From positions 1-28,629 of the forward strand of contig JAIRMD010000076.1 of the NCBI GenBank assembly GCA_031258915.1: a stretch of 28,629 nt of DNA. The letters are read 5' to 3'. Both the position numbers and the translations under genes were made by a program. The DNA comes from Prevotellaceae bacterium. Its GTDB lineage: Bacteria; Bacteroidota; Bacteroidia; Bacteroidales; UBA932. Positions 1-7,427 of the stretch are shown in pieces (the stretch's first letter is position 1; each line of letters starts with the position of its first letter). Under the pieces are notes generated by a model. That model did not search any database, was not told the origin of the DNA, and worked only from the letters and a program-made list of their open reading frames with translations.

Positions 1-239
1 GCCCAGGGAAACAGCAGCACCGTTTCCACATCAAACACCAGATACAGGATGGCGAACAGGTAGTAGCCTACGCGAAATTGCATCCACGTGGCGCCCCGCG
101 TGGGGATGCCGCACTCGTAGGGCTCGCCCTTGTGCGGGCTGGACGACCGCGGCGCGAGCAGCCGCGCCAGCACCAAGGCTATGACTACCAGCGACAGCGC
201 CGTGATGAAAACCACCAAAAATAAAACCGAGTTACTCAT
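1..239 (-). CDS. nuoA: NADH-quinone oxidoreductase subunit A, 3' end outside window
   Basis: Small membrane subunit of respiratory complex I, in the inner-membrane arm next to NuoH/NuoJ/NuoK. Reading the minus strand from the ATG at 239-237 gives about 79 residues: an N-terminal membrane segment (VLFLVVFITALSLVVIALVL), then the family signature ECGIP, then FRVGYYLFAILYLVFDVET followed by LLFPW. This is the conserved NuoA loop and second helix. The third helix and the stop codon lie beyond position 1. The start is supported by position relative to the first helix and by a TAnnTTTG box about 66 bp upstream. The rest of a nuo operon would be expected to continue to the left, which cannot be checked here. 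Confidence 0.93.
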   Translation of the reverse strand, partial: MSNSVLFLVVFITALSLVVIALVLARLLAPRSSSPHKGEPYECGIPTRGATWMQFRVGYYLFAILYLVFDVETVLLFPW

Positions 240-304
240 TTAGCATTATGTTGAGTTTTAATTTATTGAACTAATTCAACGGGAGGGGCTCAAAAATCAG
301 AGCG

Positions 305-312
305 CAAATGTA
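305..312 (-). promoter_or_regulatory. Bacteroidota-type -7 box for nuoA
   Basis: On the minus strand this reads TACATTTG, a perfect match to the TAnnTTTG -7 consensus of Bacteroidota promoters. It would start a transcript near position 298, giving a leader of about 60 nt before nuoA. No good -33 TTTG is seen at the usual spacing. The rest of the 243 bp gap (240-482) holds only a weak 5 bp hairpin (TTGAA/TTCAA near 269-282). Confidence 0.5.
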
Positions 313-482
313 CGACATATTAAGAATACATTCATCACGATTTGTGAAAAAGTTATTTACAAATAGCTAAACTCAACACGGTTTCCCAATCAGTCAATAG
401 CGCTTGGCTAACTTTCTTCGGCCCTATCCGGTCAAAATCTACGGTAATAACCCAAAATGCTCACTAACTGTAGATGCGCATG

Positions 483-1670
483 TCATCGCTTGACGTTCGG
501 CAGGAAGGCTGCCACAACGCCCAGCAGCGGGATGAATGAGCAGAACTTGTAAACGTACGAGAGGCTTTTAACGTCCGCAACGTTGCCCAGCACAGCGGCG
601 GCTACGCCGGCAATGCCGAAGGCAAGCCCAAAAAACAGACCGGATATAAGCCCAATCTTGGTGGGAAGCAGCTCCTGCGCGTAAACAAGTATCGCCGGAA
701 AAGCGGAGGAAAGCACAACGCCAATGGCAACGCTCAGCACGCACGTCCATACAAGGTTGGCGTAGGGCATCATCAGCGAAAAGGGGGCTGTCCCCAAGAT
801 GGAAATCCAGATGACGTACTTCCGCCCGAAGCGGTCGCCGATGGGTCCTCCCAGCAGCGTGCCCACCGCCGAGGCGAAAAGAAACGCAAACAGAAACACC
901 TGCGACTGCTGGGTGGTAATGCCGAACTTTTCTATCAGGTAAAACGTGTAGAAGTTGCTTAGGCTTGCCATATACACGTACTTGGAAAAAATCAGCGCCA
1001 GCAGCAGGGCTATCGAAAAGTAAATCTTCTTTTTAGACAGGCGCACGCGGTGAATGACGGCTTTTTTTACCGTGCCGGAGCGCAGGAGCTGTATTTTTTC
1101 CCTGTACCACTTTACAATGGGGCTTTTTGTCAGCAGCGAAATGACGGCGATGCCTGCAAATACAGCGATGTAGCGCTGCCCGTAGGGGGCAACGATGGCG
1201 GCCGCCAGCAGCGGCCCTATGGAGCCTCCAAAGTTTCCGCCCACCTGAAAAATGGATTGCGCCAGCCCGTGCCGTCCTCCCGATGCAAAGTGCGTCAGCC
1301 GCGAAGCTTCGGGGTGAATGACCGATGAGCCTAACCCAATAAACGCCACAGCGCCCATAACCCAGTACATGGAGCTTGCAAACGCCAGCATCAGTAGGCC
1401 TAACATAGTAGAGGTAGTACCCGCGCTAAGGTACCACGATTTGGGGCGTTTGTCGAAAAAAACGCCGAATATGGGCTGAAATACGGAGGCGCACAGCTGA
1501 TAGACGAGAACTATCAGCCCAATTTGCCCAAAAGTCAAAGACAGGTTATCTTTAATAACCGGGTAAACAGCGGAAACAGTGGATTGAAAGGCGTCGTTGA
1601 AAAGATGCGCCAAGCTCAGGTAGAGCAACATGGAAATAGATGTGCCCGCAGTAGGAGATGAATTTTTCAT
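483..1670 (-). CDS. fsr: MFS exporter of the fosmidomycin-resistance (Fsr) family
   Basis: A 395-residue, 12-helix major facilitator of the inner membrane. Recognisable Fsr-family stretches are AHLFNDAFQSTVSAVYPV near residues 22-39, FGQIGLIVLVYQLCASVFQP near 47-66, and FIGLGSSVIHPEASRLTHFA near 110-129. A second motif-A-like loop, GGPIGDRFGRKYVIW, lies near 275. Family members export fosmidomycin or other small molecules; the natural substrate here is unknown. The gene starts 7 bp after the exonuclease gene on the same strand, so it is probably the last gene of a dnaN-exonuclease-fsr transcript. The symbol is by family resemblance. Confidence 0.85.
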   Translation of the reverse strand: MKNSSPTAGTSISMLLYLSLAHLFNDAFQSTVSAVYPVIKDNLSLTFGQIGLIVLVYQLCASVFQPIFGVFFDKRPKSWYLSAGTTSTMLGLLMLAFASSMYWVMGAVAFIGLGSSVIHPEASRLTHFASGGRHGLAQSIFQVGGNFGGSIGPLLAAAIVAPYGQRYIAVFAGIAVISLLTKSPIVKWYREKIQLLRSGTVKKAVIHRVRLSKKKIYFSIALLLALIFSKYVYMASLSNFYTFYLIEKFGITTQQSQVFLFAFLFASAVGTLLGGPIGDRFGRKYVIWISILGTAPFSLMMPYANLVWTCVLSVAIGVVLSSAFPAILVYAQELLPTKIGLISGLFFGLAFGIAGVAAAVLGNVADVKSLSYVYKFCSFIPLLGVVAAFLPNVKR

Positions 1671-1677
1671 GCAGCCG

Positions 1678-2445
1678 CTACATGTTAACGCTTTTCAGCT
1701 TGATTTGCATAAGCGCCCGTTTGGTGTCGAGGGTAAAGTCGCCGTTCATCATCCATGCGTAGTAGCTGGGCTCCTTCGCCAGCACATCGGCAACTTTTCG
1801 CCCCTTGTGCTTGCCAAAGTTGATAACTTCGTTACCGTCGGCATCCAGCACTATGCGCCCTGCGTAGTCAACGTTACGGTTTTTTGCCGAAAATTCCGCC
1901 AAAAAAGCCACGTCGTTTTGCAGCTCGGCGTAGCGGTCGAGCTGCGCCCGCAGCACGTCGTAGGTGGCGCGGGTATCGACTTCGGCGTTGTGGGCGTTAG
2001 TCAAATCCTTTTGGCAGTAAAATTTATACGCCGCAGCCAGCGTGCGCTGCTCCATGCGGTGGAATATATTTTGCACATCCACCAAGTGTCGGTTGCGAAA
2101 ATCAACATTCACGCCCGCACGCAGAAACTCCTCAACCAGCAACGGCACATCAAACTTGGTGGAGTTGTAGCCCGCCACATCGCACTTTTCAAGGTAGGCA
2201 GCCAAATCTTTGGCTACCTCCTTGAATGTAGGGCAATCTTTCACATCTTCATTGGTAATACCGTGCACCTTAGCTGCCTCTTCCGAAATGGGGATAGTGG
2301 GGTTGATACGCTGGGTCTTCACATCCTCGCTTCCGTTGGGCATGACTTTGATGATGGAAATTTCAACAATTCTGTCACGCGCAACATCCAGGCCTGTGGT
2401 TTCGAGGTCAAAAATAGCGATGGGATTTTTCAGGTTTAAGTGCAT
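1678..2445 (-). CDS. DnaQ-like 3'-5' exonuclease with C-terminal DUF3820-type domain
   Basis: A 255-residue DEDDh exonuclease related to the DNA polymerase III epsilon subunit. The ExoI motif FDLETTGLD carries D13 and E15, ExoII is in GYNSTKFDVPLL (D99), and ExoIII is AHNAEVDTRATYD (H152, D157), so all catalytic residues are present. After the nuclease, residues about 200-245 (VINFGKHKGRKVADV, then YYAWMMNGDF) match the small QSregVF/DUF3820 domain often fused to such exonucleases. It lies 17 bp downstream of dnaN, suggesting co-transcription with the sliding clamp. It may be a proofreading or repair nuclease; whether it is the replicative epsilon subunit cannot be told from sequence alone. 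Confidence 0.88.
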   Translation of the reverse strand: MHLNLKNPIAIFDLETTGLDVARDRIVEISIIKVMPNGSEDVKTQRINPTIPISEEAAKVHGITNEDVKDCPTFKEVAKDLAAYLEKCDVAGYNSTKFDVPLLVEEFLRAGVNVDFRNRHLVDVQNIFHRMEQRTLAAAYKFYCQKDLTNAHNAEVDTRATYDVLRAQLDRYAELQNDVAFLAEFSAKNRNVDYAGRIVLDADGNEVINFGKHKGRKVADVLAKEPSYYAWMMNGDFTLDTKRALMQIKLKSVNM

Positions 2446-2462
2446 TGCTCTCCCTGCGCAGC

Positions 2463-3587
2463 CTACGCATTAATCATCATTGGCATGAGCAGCATCAGCG
2501 TTTCCTCCTTTTCGGGGTCTTCGCCTACCGGCAGAATAAGCCCGGCGCGGCTCGAATCGGAGAACTCAAGGCTAACTTCCTGCGTGTGCAAGTTCATCAG
2601 CATTTCTATAAGAAAAGATGATTTAAAGCCGATTTCCAGCTCGTCGCCCTCGTACTGGCAAGCGATGCGCTCTACGCCCGATTGCGAAAAATCGAGGTCT
2701 TGCGCAAGTATTGTTATCTGGTTTTCGGTGAGCTTTATACGAATAAGCCCCGTACCGGCAGGCCCCAGCGGGGCAATACGCTTCACCACCGAGAGGAGCT
2801 CTACCCTGTCTATGCTCACCTTGTTGTGGTTGTCCATAGGAATAACGGTGTTGTACGCCGGAAAAGCGCCTTCTATCAGACGGCACACCAGCCGGTAGCC
2901 CGACAAGCGGAAAGCAGCGTTTTTGCTGTCAAAGGTAACCTCTACCGATTCCTGCTCCTTTGTCAGAATGTTGCGCAGCAGGGCGGCGGGCTTTTTCGGC
3001 AAAATGAAGGAGGTGTTGCTATCCACTTTAACGTCGGGGCGGCGGTAGCGCACCAGCTTGTGGGCGTCGGAGGCCACAAAGGTAGCGCAATCGCCCGTCA
3101 TGTCAAAGTAGATGCCGTTCATCACGGGGCGCAGCTCGTCGGTGGCGGAGGCAAAAATTGTTTGCACAATTCCTTCGTTGAGCGTTGGCGCTGCAAAGTT
3201 GATGGTGGTAGCATTGCTTTCGATTTCGGGTACCTTGGGAAACTCCTGCGGGTCAAAGCCCGGCAGCGTGAGCTTACCCGTTGCCCAGCTGATTTCGATT
3301 TGGAAGGTTTCGGGGTTTACGGTAATGGTCAGGGGCTGCTCGGGAAACTCTTTCAGCGAATCTGCCATCATGCGCGGCACCGCAACGCCTCCCTCTTCCT
3401 GTACGCTGGGAACAGCGAGCTCCGAAATGAGCGTGGTTTCAAGGTCTGACGCCATCATGGTCAGCTTACCATCTTGGAGCTGGAGCAGAATATTATCCAA
3501 AATAGGCAGCGTATTCTTGCTATTCATTACTTTACCCATCAGCTGCAGGTGGTTGAGCAGCTCTGTGCTTGGAACTACAAATTTCAT
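2463..3587 (-). CDS. dnaN: DNA polymerase III beta sliding clamp
   Basis: 374 residues, the normal length for DnaN (about 366-375). It forms a ring-shaped dimer that tethers polymerases to DNA. The N-terminus MKFVVPSTELLNHLQLMGKV and the following NTLPILDNILLQ are typical. The C-terminal end LMLLMPMMINA corresponds to the conserved MPM(R/M) tail near the peptide-binding pocket. Three repeated clamp folds of about 120 residues are consistent with the length. It is the first gene of the minus-strand group with the exonuclease and fsr. The upstream gap 3588-3788 (about 200 bp) holds a possible promoter and nothing else recognisable. Confidence 0.96.
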   Translation of the reverse strand: MKFVVPSTELLNHLQLMGKVMNSKNTLPILDNILLQLQDGKLTMMASDLETTLISELAVPSVQEEGGVAVPRMMADSLKEFPEQPLTITVNPETFQIEISWATGKLTLPGFDPQEFPKVPEIESNATTINFAAPTLNEGIVQTIFASATDELRPVMNGIYFDMTGDCATFVASDAHKLVRYRRPDVKVDSNTSFILPKKPAALLRNILTKEQESVEVTFDSKNAAFRLSGYRLVCRLIEGAFPAYNTVIPMDNHNKVSIDRVELLSVVKRIAPLGPAGTGLIRIKLTENQITILAQDLDFSQSGVERIACQYEGDELEIGFKSSFLIEMLMNLHTQEVSLEFSDSSRAGLILPVGEDPEKEETLMLLMPMMINA

Positions 3588-3741
3588 GCTTAAATTAAGG
3601 GATTATTAGGCTTTTCCGCTCTTTATACCAGTGACGGCAACCGGAGCAGGAAAGCGGGTTAAACTTATATCCTCTTTGCCCAACCTGTTATTTTGAAAAA
3701 TTGGATTCTTGAGGTATTTACTTATTTATTCTTGAGGGAGG

Positions 3742-3749
3742 CAAAATTA
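3742..3749 (-). promoter_or_regulatory. possible -7 box for dnaN
   Basis: The minus strand reads TAATTTTG, which fits TAnnTTTG. It would leave a long leader of about 150 nt before dnaN. No convincing -33 element is seen, so this is tentative. Confidence 0.25.
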
Positions 3750-3788
3750 TAAAATAATCGCATACGCAGAGCACGAAACTTATAAACA

Positions 3789-4778
3789 CTACTTCGTCAA
3801 AAAGAAGTTGACATCTTTTATAAGCAGGTCGAAATCAACCCATAGCGCTATGGCAAGATTGGGGTCGTCGTCCTGCTGAAGGTAGCACCGGTTGAGGTCT
3901 GTCTGGGTTGGGCGTCCAAAGGCGTCGAGCGCGTCGCCCACCGCCATGTAGAGCAGCTTGACGATGCGGGAAGCGCCGCCTCTTCCCTCAATGGTAAAAA
4001 TGTAGGCAGGGTTGGCCAGCATAATGCCGTCGGCATCCTCCTTGCTAAGGCTGGTGGCATACCGCTCAAACTTTACATCCTGGTAGTACGAGAGGTAGCG
4101 GCGCACGCGCTCGTCGTTTAAGTTATCGTATACCCTGCCGCTATACAGCGCCTTTACTTGCGCCTGCCCCAGCGTGTCGATGCTCAGCTTGAACGAGCGT
4201 TCGGGCTTGCTCAAATCCTCTACGCTGATGGCTGCTATTTGCGATGGCAGCATATTTATTACCGTCGTTTTATACCAAAATAGAGGGTTGGCGTCTAACA
4301 GCGAAAAAATATCCAGCGCTTCGTTGCCGCTTACCTCCAGCACGTAGGGTTGTCCGGTGTAAACGGCGCCCACCGCTATGGTGTCTAACATGTGAAGCGA
4401 GTAGCGGCGAATTTTTCCCAGCCAATCCGATACCGTTACGTGCAGCCGTGCGCTGTACGCCTGCCGGTACGCTTCGGTATATTCGACCGGCAGCGGATAT
4501 TTTACTTGTAGCATTTGCAAGGCAAAGAGCGCATCGGCAACCCTTTCCTGCTGCGCTACCCTGTCGCCTTCAATGTGCCAAATGTTGCTGCGCTTGCGCA
4601 AATGCACCTGCTGCGCGCCATCGGAGATGGTAATGCTGCGTACTTTGTTGGCGTCGGCAAAGCCAAAATCGGTAGCGCCGATCAGCAGCGAACGGCCTAA
4701 AATGAGCAGCAGCGCAGCCACCGCCAAAATCAGCCCGAGGACGATAATAATTGACTTGCGATTTGTTGTTTGTTGCAT
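3789..4778 (-). CDS. membrane-anchored DUF4340-like protein
   Basis: A 329-residue protein with one N-terminal membrane anchor (residues about 11-33, IIIVLGLILAVAALLLILGR), the rest predicted outside the cytosol. The opening of the soluble part (ADANKVRSITISDG, then VHLRKRSNIWHIEGDRVAQQ, then RVADALFALQMLQVKYPLP) resembles DUF4340 modules, beta-rich domains often found with gliding or ABC-export proteins. No catalytic motif is visible. It stands alone: dnaN lies beyond a 200 bp gap and the IS1 remnant upstream. Function unknown; the DUF4340 assignment is by resemblance. Confidence 0.65.
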   Translation of the reverse strand: MQQTTNRKSIIIVLGLILAVAALLLILGRSLLIGATDFGFADANKVRSITISDGAQQVHLRKRSNIWHIEGDRVAQQERVADALFALQMLQVKYPLPVEYTEAYRQAYSARLHVTVSDWLGKIRRYSLHMLDTIAVGAVYTGQPYVLEVSGNEALDIFSLLDANPLFWYKTTVINMLPSQIAAISVEDLSKPERSFKLSIDTLGQAQVKALYSGRVYDNLNDERVRRYLSYYQDVKFERYATSLSKEDADGIMLANPAYIFTIEGRGGASRIVKLLYMAVGDALDAFGRPTQTDLNRCYLQQDDDPNLAIALWVDFDLLIKDVNFFLTK

Positions 4779-4783
4779 TTTTT

Positions 4784-4816
4784 ATACTCAAAAGAATTTT
4801 ATACTCAAAAGAATTT
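4784..4816. repeat. 17 bp tandem duplication upstream of the DUF4340-like gene
   Basis: ATACTCAAAAGAATTTT (4784-4800) is repeated immediately at 4801-4816, with the last base changed or lost. It lies 6-38 bp upstream of the minus-strand start at 4778, within the likely 5' leader. It probably arose by slippage. Confidence 0.85.
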
Positions 4817-4900
4817 ATGTTCAAAAAAAATTGGCGGTAACGTAATAAAGCATGCTGTTGTAAAAAAATGGCAATCAGGGATAAATGTGCATCTTTGTGC

Positions 4901-5120
4901 ATGAAAATAAAAATCACGCTTCATTGCCCCAACTGCCAGAATACAAAAATAAAAAAAAATGGCAAGAAATCGTGCGGGAAGCAAAATTATCTGCGCAAAA
5001 AAATGTGGACGGCAGCTTATTGACCATGCCTTGCGCTATAAAAGGTTGCCATTCTTTGCGGACGCAAAAGTATTATTGATGCTTGTTCGCGGCACGGTAG
5101 CGTATGCGTTTAAGGGTTAG
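4901..5120 (+). pseudogene. decayed IS1-family transposase N-terminus (InsA-like zinc finger)
   Basis: From the ATG at 4901 one frame reads MKIKITLHCPNCQNTKIKKN and GKKSCGKQNYLRKK, the N-terminal zinc-finger pattern of IS1 InsA proteins (HCPxC, then NGKxxxGKQxYLC). The frame then breaks in a run of seven A (4997-5003). Dropping one A continues as CGRQLIDHALRYK, the expected next part (CGRQF..DHAL.YKG). A second shift is needed to recover KGCHS and a third for LLMLVRG near 5080-5095; after that homology fades. The first Cys of the second zinc pair is replaced by Arg (LRKK). Repeated frameshifts, no downstream DDE domain and no visible terminal repeats make this a dead remnant, not a programmed-frameshift gene. 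Confidence 0.7.
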
Positions 5121-5200
5121 TATTGAAATAGGTGGGAATGTAACAATACGTAATTCGGCAAGAAAAATGATTGCTCTTGAAATCGAATTACGGAAAGTCA

Positions 5201-6508
5201 TCATAAATTACATATATTTTTTGGAACGAATTTTCTAAACAAATATCGAATGATACCCTTACGCTTTATTAAACTTTTGAATTGCTGCTGATATAAATCC
5301 CAGAAAGTATAAATTGAAGGAAGTAGCTTATAGCCATACGGAATGAAATTTTTGATTTTCCTGTTTAGCTCTGCATATTGTCCCCATTTGATTTTGGCAG
5401 GTTTTCGGCTGGGCTGTAAAGTTCCCAAAAATAATTGACGCCATTCATCAGCTACTTTTTCGAGCGCAAAATGGGAAGAAATGTAATTCATCGTTTCCTG
5501 ATAATTATTATTATCACGATTCAACAAGGTTATGACAGCCCCTGCTAAATCCTTTTCATTCCGGTACAAAATTCCTGCCCCCGAATATACGGTTTCCGCA
5601 TAAGCAGGACATTTTATGGTGGCTATCAAACAGCCGTACGCCTGCATTTCTACCGCCGTATAGCCAAATGTTTCCGATACGCCCGACGGATTGGGAACTC
5701 CCACGCGAGTATGTTGCAATACATCTGCTTTTTCACGTCCCAATATACCCCAAAATTTTACACTCGGCAATATTTTCCCTGTCCCGTCTGTCAGATACGG
5801 CATAAAAGACTGTTCGTAAGCAGACGCTGCAATACCATACCGGCCTAAAGGCGTTTGGCGATTGTATAAATTGCCGGAACCGATTACATTTAAAAATGCA
5901 TCCGGACATGCTTCCAAAATTGTTTTCCATGCTTTTGCCAATACATGAAAACCTTTGGCCCGTATCAGACTGCCGATATAAGTAACATGCATCGGACGCA
6001 TGGAATAGTCCGTCGTCTGGATTTTTTCGGCACAGAACGGATTGTAAATAGCCACCGATTTACGATAAGCCGCATGATCACTATATAAATTTAACTGTTC
6101 ATTGCTTACGCAAACAATGCGATATACCCGTTCTTCCACAGCCAAATAGCGCAACTGTTTCGGTTGAATATAATTCTGTGCCAAAACAACAATTTTCAAC
6201 TCCCTGTGAAAGACGTCAAGGTTGAATGAGTCGCATCGTAAAACCAAAATATCAACTCCATCTTCTTTTACTTTTTGCGCTAAACTATTCCGGTTTTCTA
6301 CTGTTTTGACGCGCATATTTTCAGGCAATATACCTTCCTTATGGGTATAAACCGTAATATTTAAATCCCTATAATTTGTTCCAAGCGAGTATGCCAACAG
6401 AAACATTGCATATTCGGAACCGCCTATACCCGGATTTCCATGCAAAAGATTACGACAGTCAACTTCCGAGATCCCCGGATTGATAATGTAAAAAGCAATG
6501 TGTTTCAT
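5201..6508 (-). CDS. glycosyltransferase, GT4-like (GT-B fold)
   Basis: A 435-residue predicted sugar-nucleotide-dependent transferase acting at the cytosolic membrane face, probably in surface polysaccharide synthesis. An early GIGGSEYA loop (about residues 27-34) is typical of GT4 acceptor domains. The donor half starts near 170 with HVTYIGSLIRAKGFHVLAKA, and the E-x7-E motif lies in SETFGYTAVEMQAYGC (E279, E287). The C-terminal 70 residues are basic and may contact membrane. It is clearly more AT-rich than the flanking housekeeping genes and sits alone between an IS1 remnant and a truncated SUI1 gene, so it is probably foreign or a survivor of a disrupted polysaccharide locus. Acceptor and sugar unknown. 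Confidence 0.8.
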   Translation of the reverse strand: MKHIAFYIINPGISEVDCRNLLHGNPGIGGSEYAMFLLAYSLGTNYRDLNITVYTHKEGILPENMRVKTVENRNSLAQKVKEDGVDILVLRCDSFNLDVFHRELKIVVLAQNYIQPKQLRYLAVEERVYRIVCVSNEQLNLYSDHAAYRKSVAIYNPFCAEKIQTTDYSMRPMHVTYIGSLIRAKGFHVLAKAWKTILEACPDAFLNVIGSGNLYNRQTPLGRYGIAASAYEQSFMPYLTDGTGKILPSVKFWGILGREKADVLQHTRVGVPNPSGVSETFGYTAVEMQAYGCLIATIKCPAYAETVYSGAGILYRNEKDLAGAVITLLNRDNNNYQETMNYISSHFALEKVADEWRQLFLGTLQPSRKPAKIKWGQYAELNRKIKNFIPYGYKLLPSIYTFWDLYQQQFKSLIKRKGIIRYLFRKFVPKNICNL

Positions 6509-6590
6509 TGTAGCAAATAGCTTATGCCTAATATATTAAGTTGTATAATTTAGTGCGAAGGCAACGAATATTTAATTTAAGTTGCTATTA

Positions 6591-6630
6591 TAAATTATGT
6601 AAACGCAAGCATGGTGAATAGCATAATTTA
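6591..6630. repeat. 9 bp AT-rich inverted repeat upstream of the glycosyltransferase
   Basis: TAAATTATG (6591-6599) and CATAATTTA (6622-6630) are perfect inverted copies separated by 22 bp. They lie 83-122 bp upstream of the glycosyltransferase start. The right arm is preceded by GAATAG, giving a 13 bp match (GAATAGCATAATT) to the arm of the inverted repeat before the LacI gene at 10.3 kb. AT-rich DNA makes chance a real possibility. Confidence 0.5.
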
Positions 6631-6650
6631 ATAGTAATTTTTCTTTGTAT

Positions 6651-6706
6651 TTTCCGGATTGCGAGCGGTGAATCAATCAGGGAAACCCCATAGCGCAATC
6701 CGGAAA
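6651..6706. repeat. 13 bp perfect inverted repeat (hairpin) between glycosyltransferase and SUI1 remnant
   Basis: TTTCCGGATTGCG (6651-6663) and CGCAATCCGGAAA (6694-6706) are perfect inverted copies around a 30 bp loop. There is no T run on either strand, so a simple intrinsic terminator is unlikely. It could be a REP-like or MITE-like scrap or the ends of a lost element. Confidence 0.8.
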
Positions 6707-6735
6707 TTAAAACCGGCGCAGCCCAATGCACCCTA

Positions 6736-6963
6736 TCACTTTCTACATAATTTTTGATACCCTGCCTTCAACAGGATTTCGCAGGTTTTCTCCCTGACAT
6801 CGCCATGGATAATGATTTCGCCGTCTTTAACCGAACCGCCTGCGCCGCATTTTACTTTCAGGAATTTTTCCAGATTTTGCAAGTCTTCGTCTTTGCCGGT
6901 AAATCCGGATATTAAGGTAGCTTTTTTGCCGCCGCTATTGCGCTTGTCCCAAAAAATGCGCAG
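6736..6963 (-). pseudogene. 5'-truncated SUI1/YciH-type translation initiation factor
   Basis: The minus strand encodes 75 residues with the SUI1 (eIF1-like) core: GGKKATLISGFTGKDEDLQN, then KVKCGAGGSVKDGEIIIHGD, then ILLKAGYQKL, ending at a TGA (6738-6736). Family members are usually about 105-120 residues. Here an in-frame TAG (6966-6964) directly precedes LRIFWDKRN, and no ATG is available. Upstream codons in the same frame read KFNP before the stop, which may be the original continuation. So the first 35-40 residues are lost, or a nonsense mutation lies at the domain boundary. Expression as a functional protein looks unlikely. Confidence 0.75.
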
Positions 6964-7039
6964 CTAAGGGTTAAATTTTAACGGCCTAAAGGTGCAAATA
7001 ATTTTTCAAACTTTGAAAAACAGCAGCACAGGTCAATAG

Positions 7040-7225
7040 TTAAACAATATTAAAACGCTTACTTTCAAAGCAAAAGAGATTGCCGCTACCGTAAAGAACG
7101 CCGTTGCGCGAGGCTTAAACGCCGCCGCTATCAGTATGCAGGCAGCCGCTACCGCCGCACCGGGCGCAAAAAGCATAGCTGCAACCGATAATCAAGAAAA
7201 TACAAATTCGCCCTTAGGTTTGTAA
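7040..7225 (+). pseudogene. Ala-rich orphan coding fragment (unidentified)
   Basis: An open plus-strand frame between TAG (7037) and TAA (7223), 61 codons, without a usable start. It reads KTLTFKAKEIAATVKNAVAR then GLNAAAISMQAAATAAPGAK and ends SPLGL. It has coding-like composition and GC-richer third positions than its surroundings. The Ala/Lys-rich helical character recalls phage tape-measure or coiled structural proteins, but this is not an identification. The remainder of the 464 bp gap 6964-7427 holds only the polA promoter region. Confidence 0.3.
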
Positions 7226-7362
7226 ATGTATGATAATTAGCGAAGTGCGTTTTTGTATCAACGGAATACAGGCGCCGTCAAAAATCGGGTGTACTTCAAA
7301 TTGTCACAAGCCGGAATGTCAATAATTTCGTGCATTTTCCCCCTGCAAATATGCCAACACGC

Positions 7363-7393
7363 TTGTAAAGATGAGAATTTTCATGTAAGTTTG
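7363..7393 (+). promoter_or_regulatory. candidate polA promoter (-33/-7)
   Basis: TTG at 7363-7365 and TAAGTTTG at 7386-7393 are spaced by 20 bp, the expected layout of a Bacteroidota promoter (TTTG, then TAnnTTTG). The transcript would start near 7400, about 28 nt before the polA ATG. Confidence 0.55.
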
Positions 7394-7427
7394 CAGCCAC
7401 ACATAAAAAAAAATATCCTGCTGCTGC

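Noticed and set aside
4997..5003. A7 run as a programmed frameshift site of an active IS1 element
   Set aside because: In IS1 the programmed site is near the end of insA, not inside the zinc finger. Here further frame changes are needed, a zinc ligand is lost and no catalytic domain follows.
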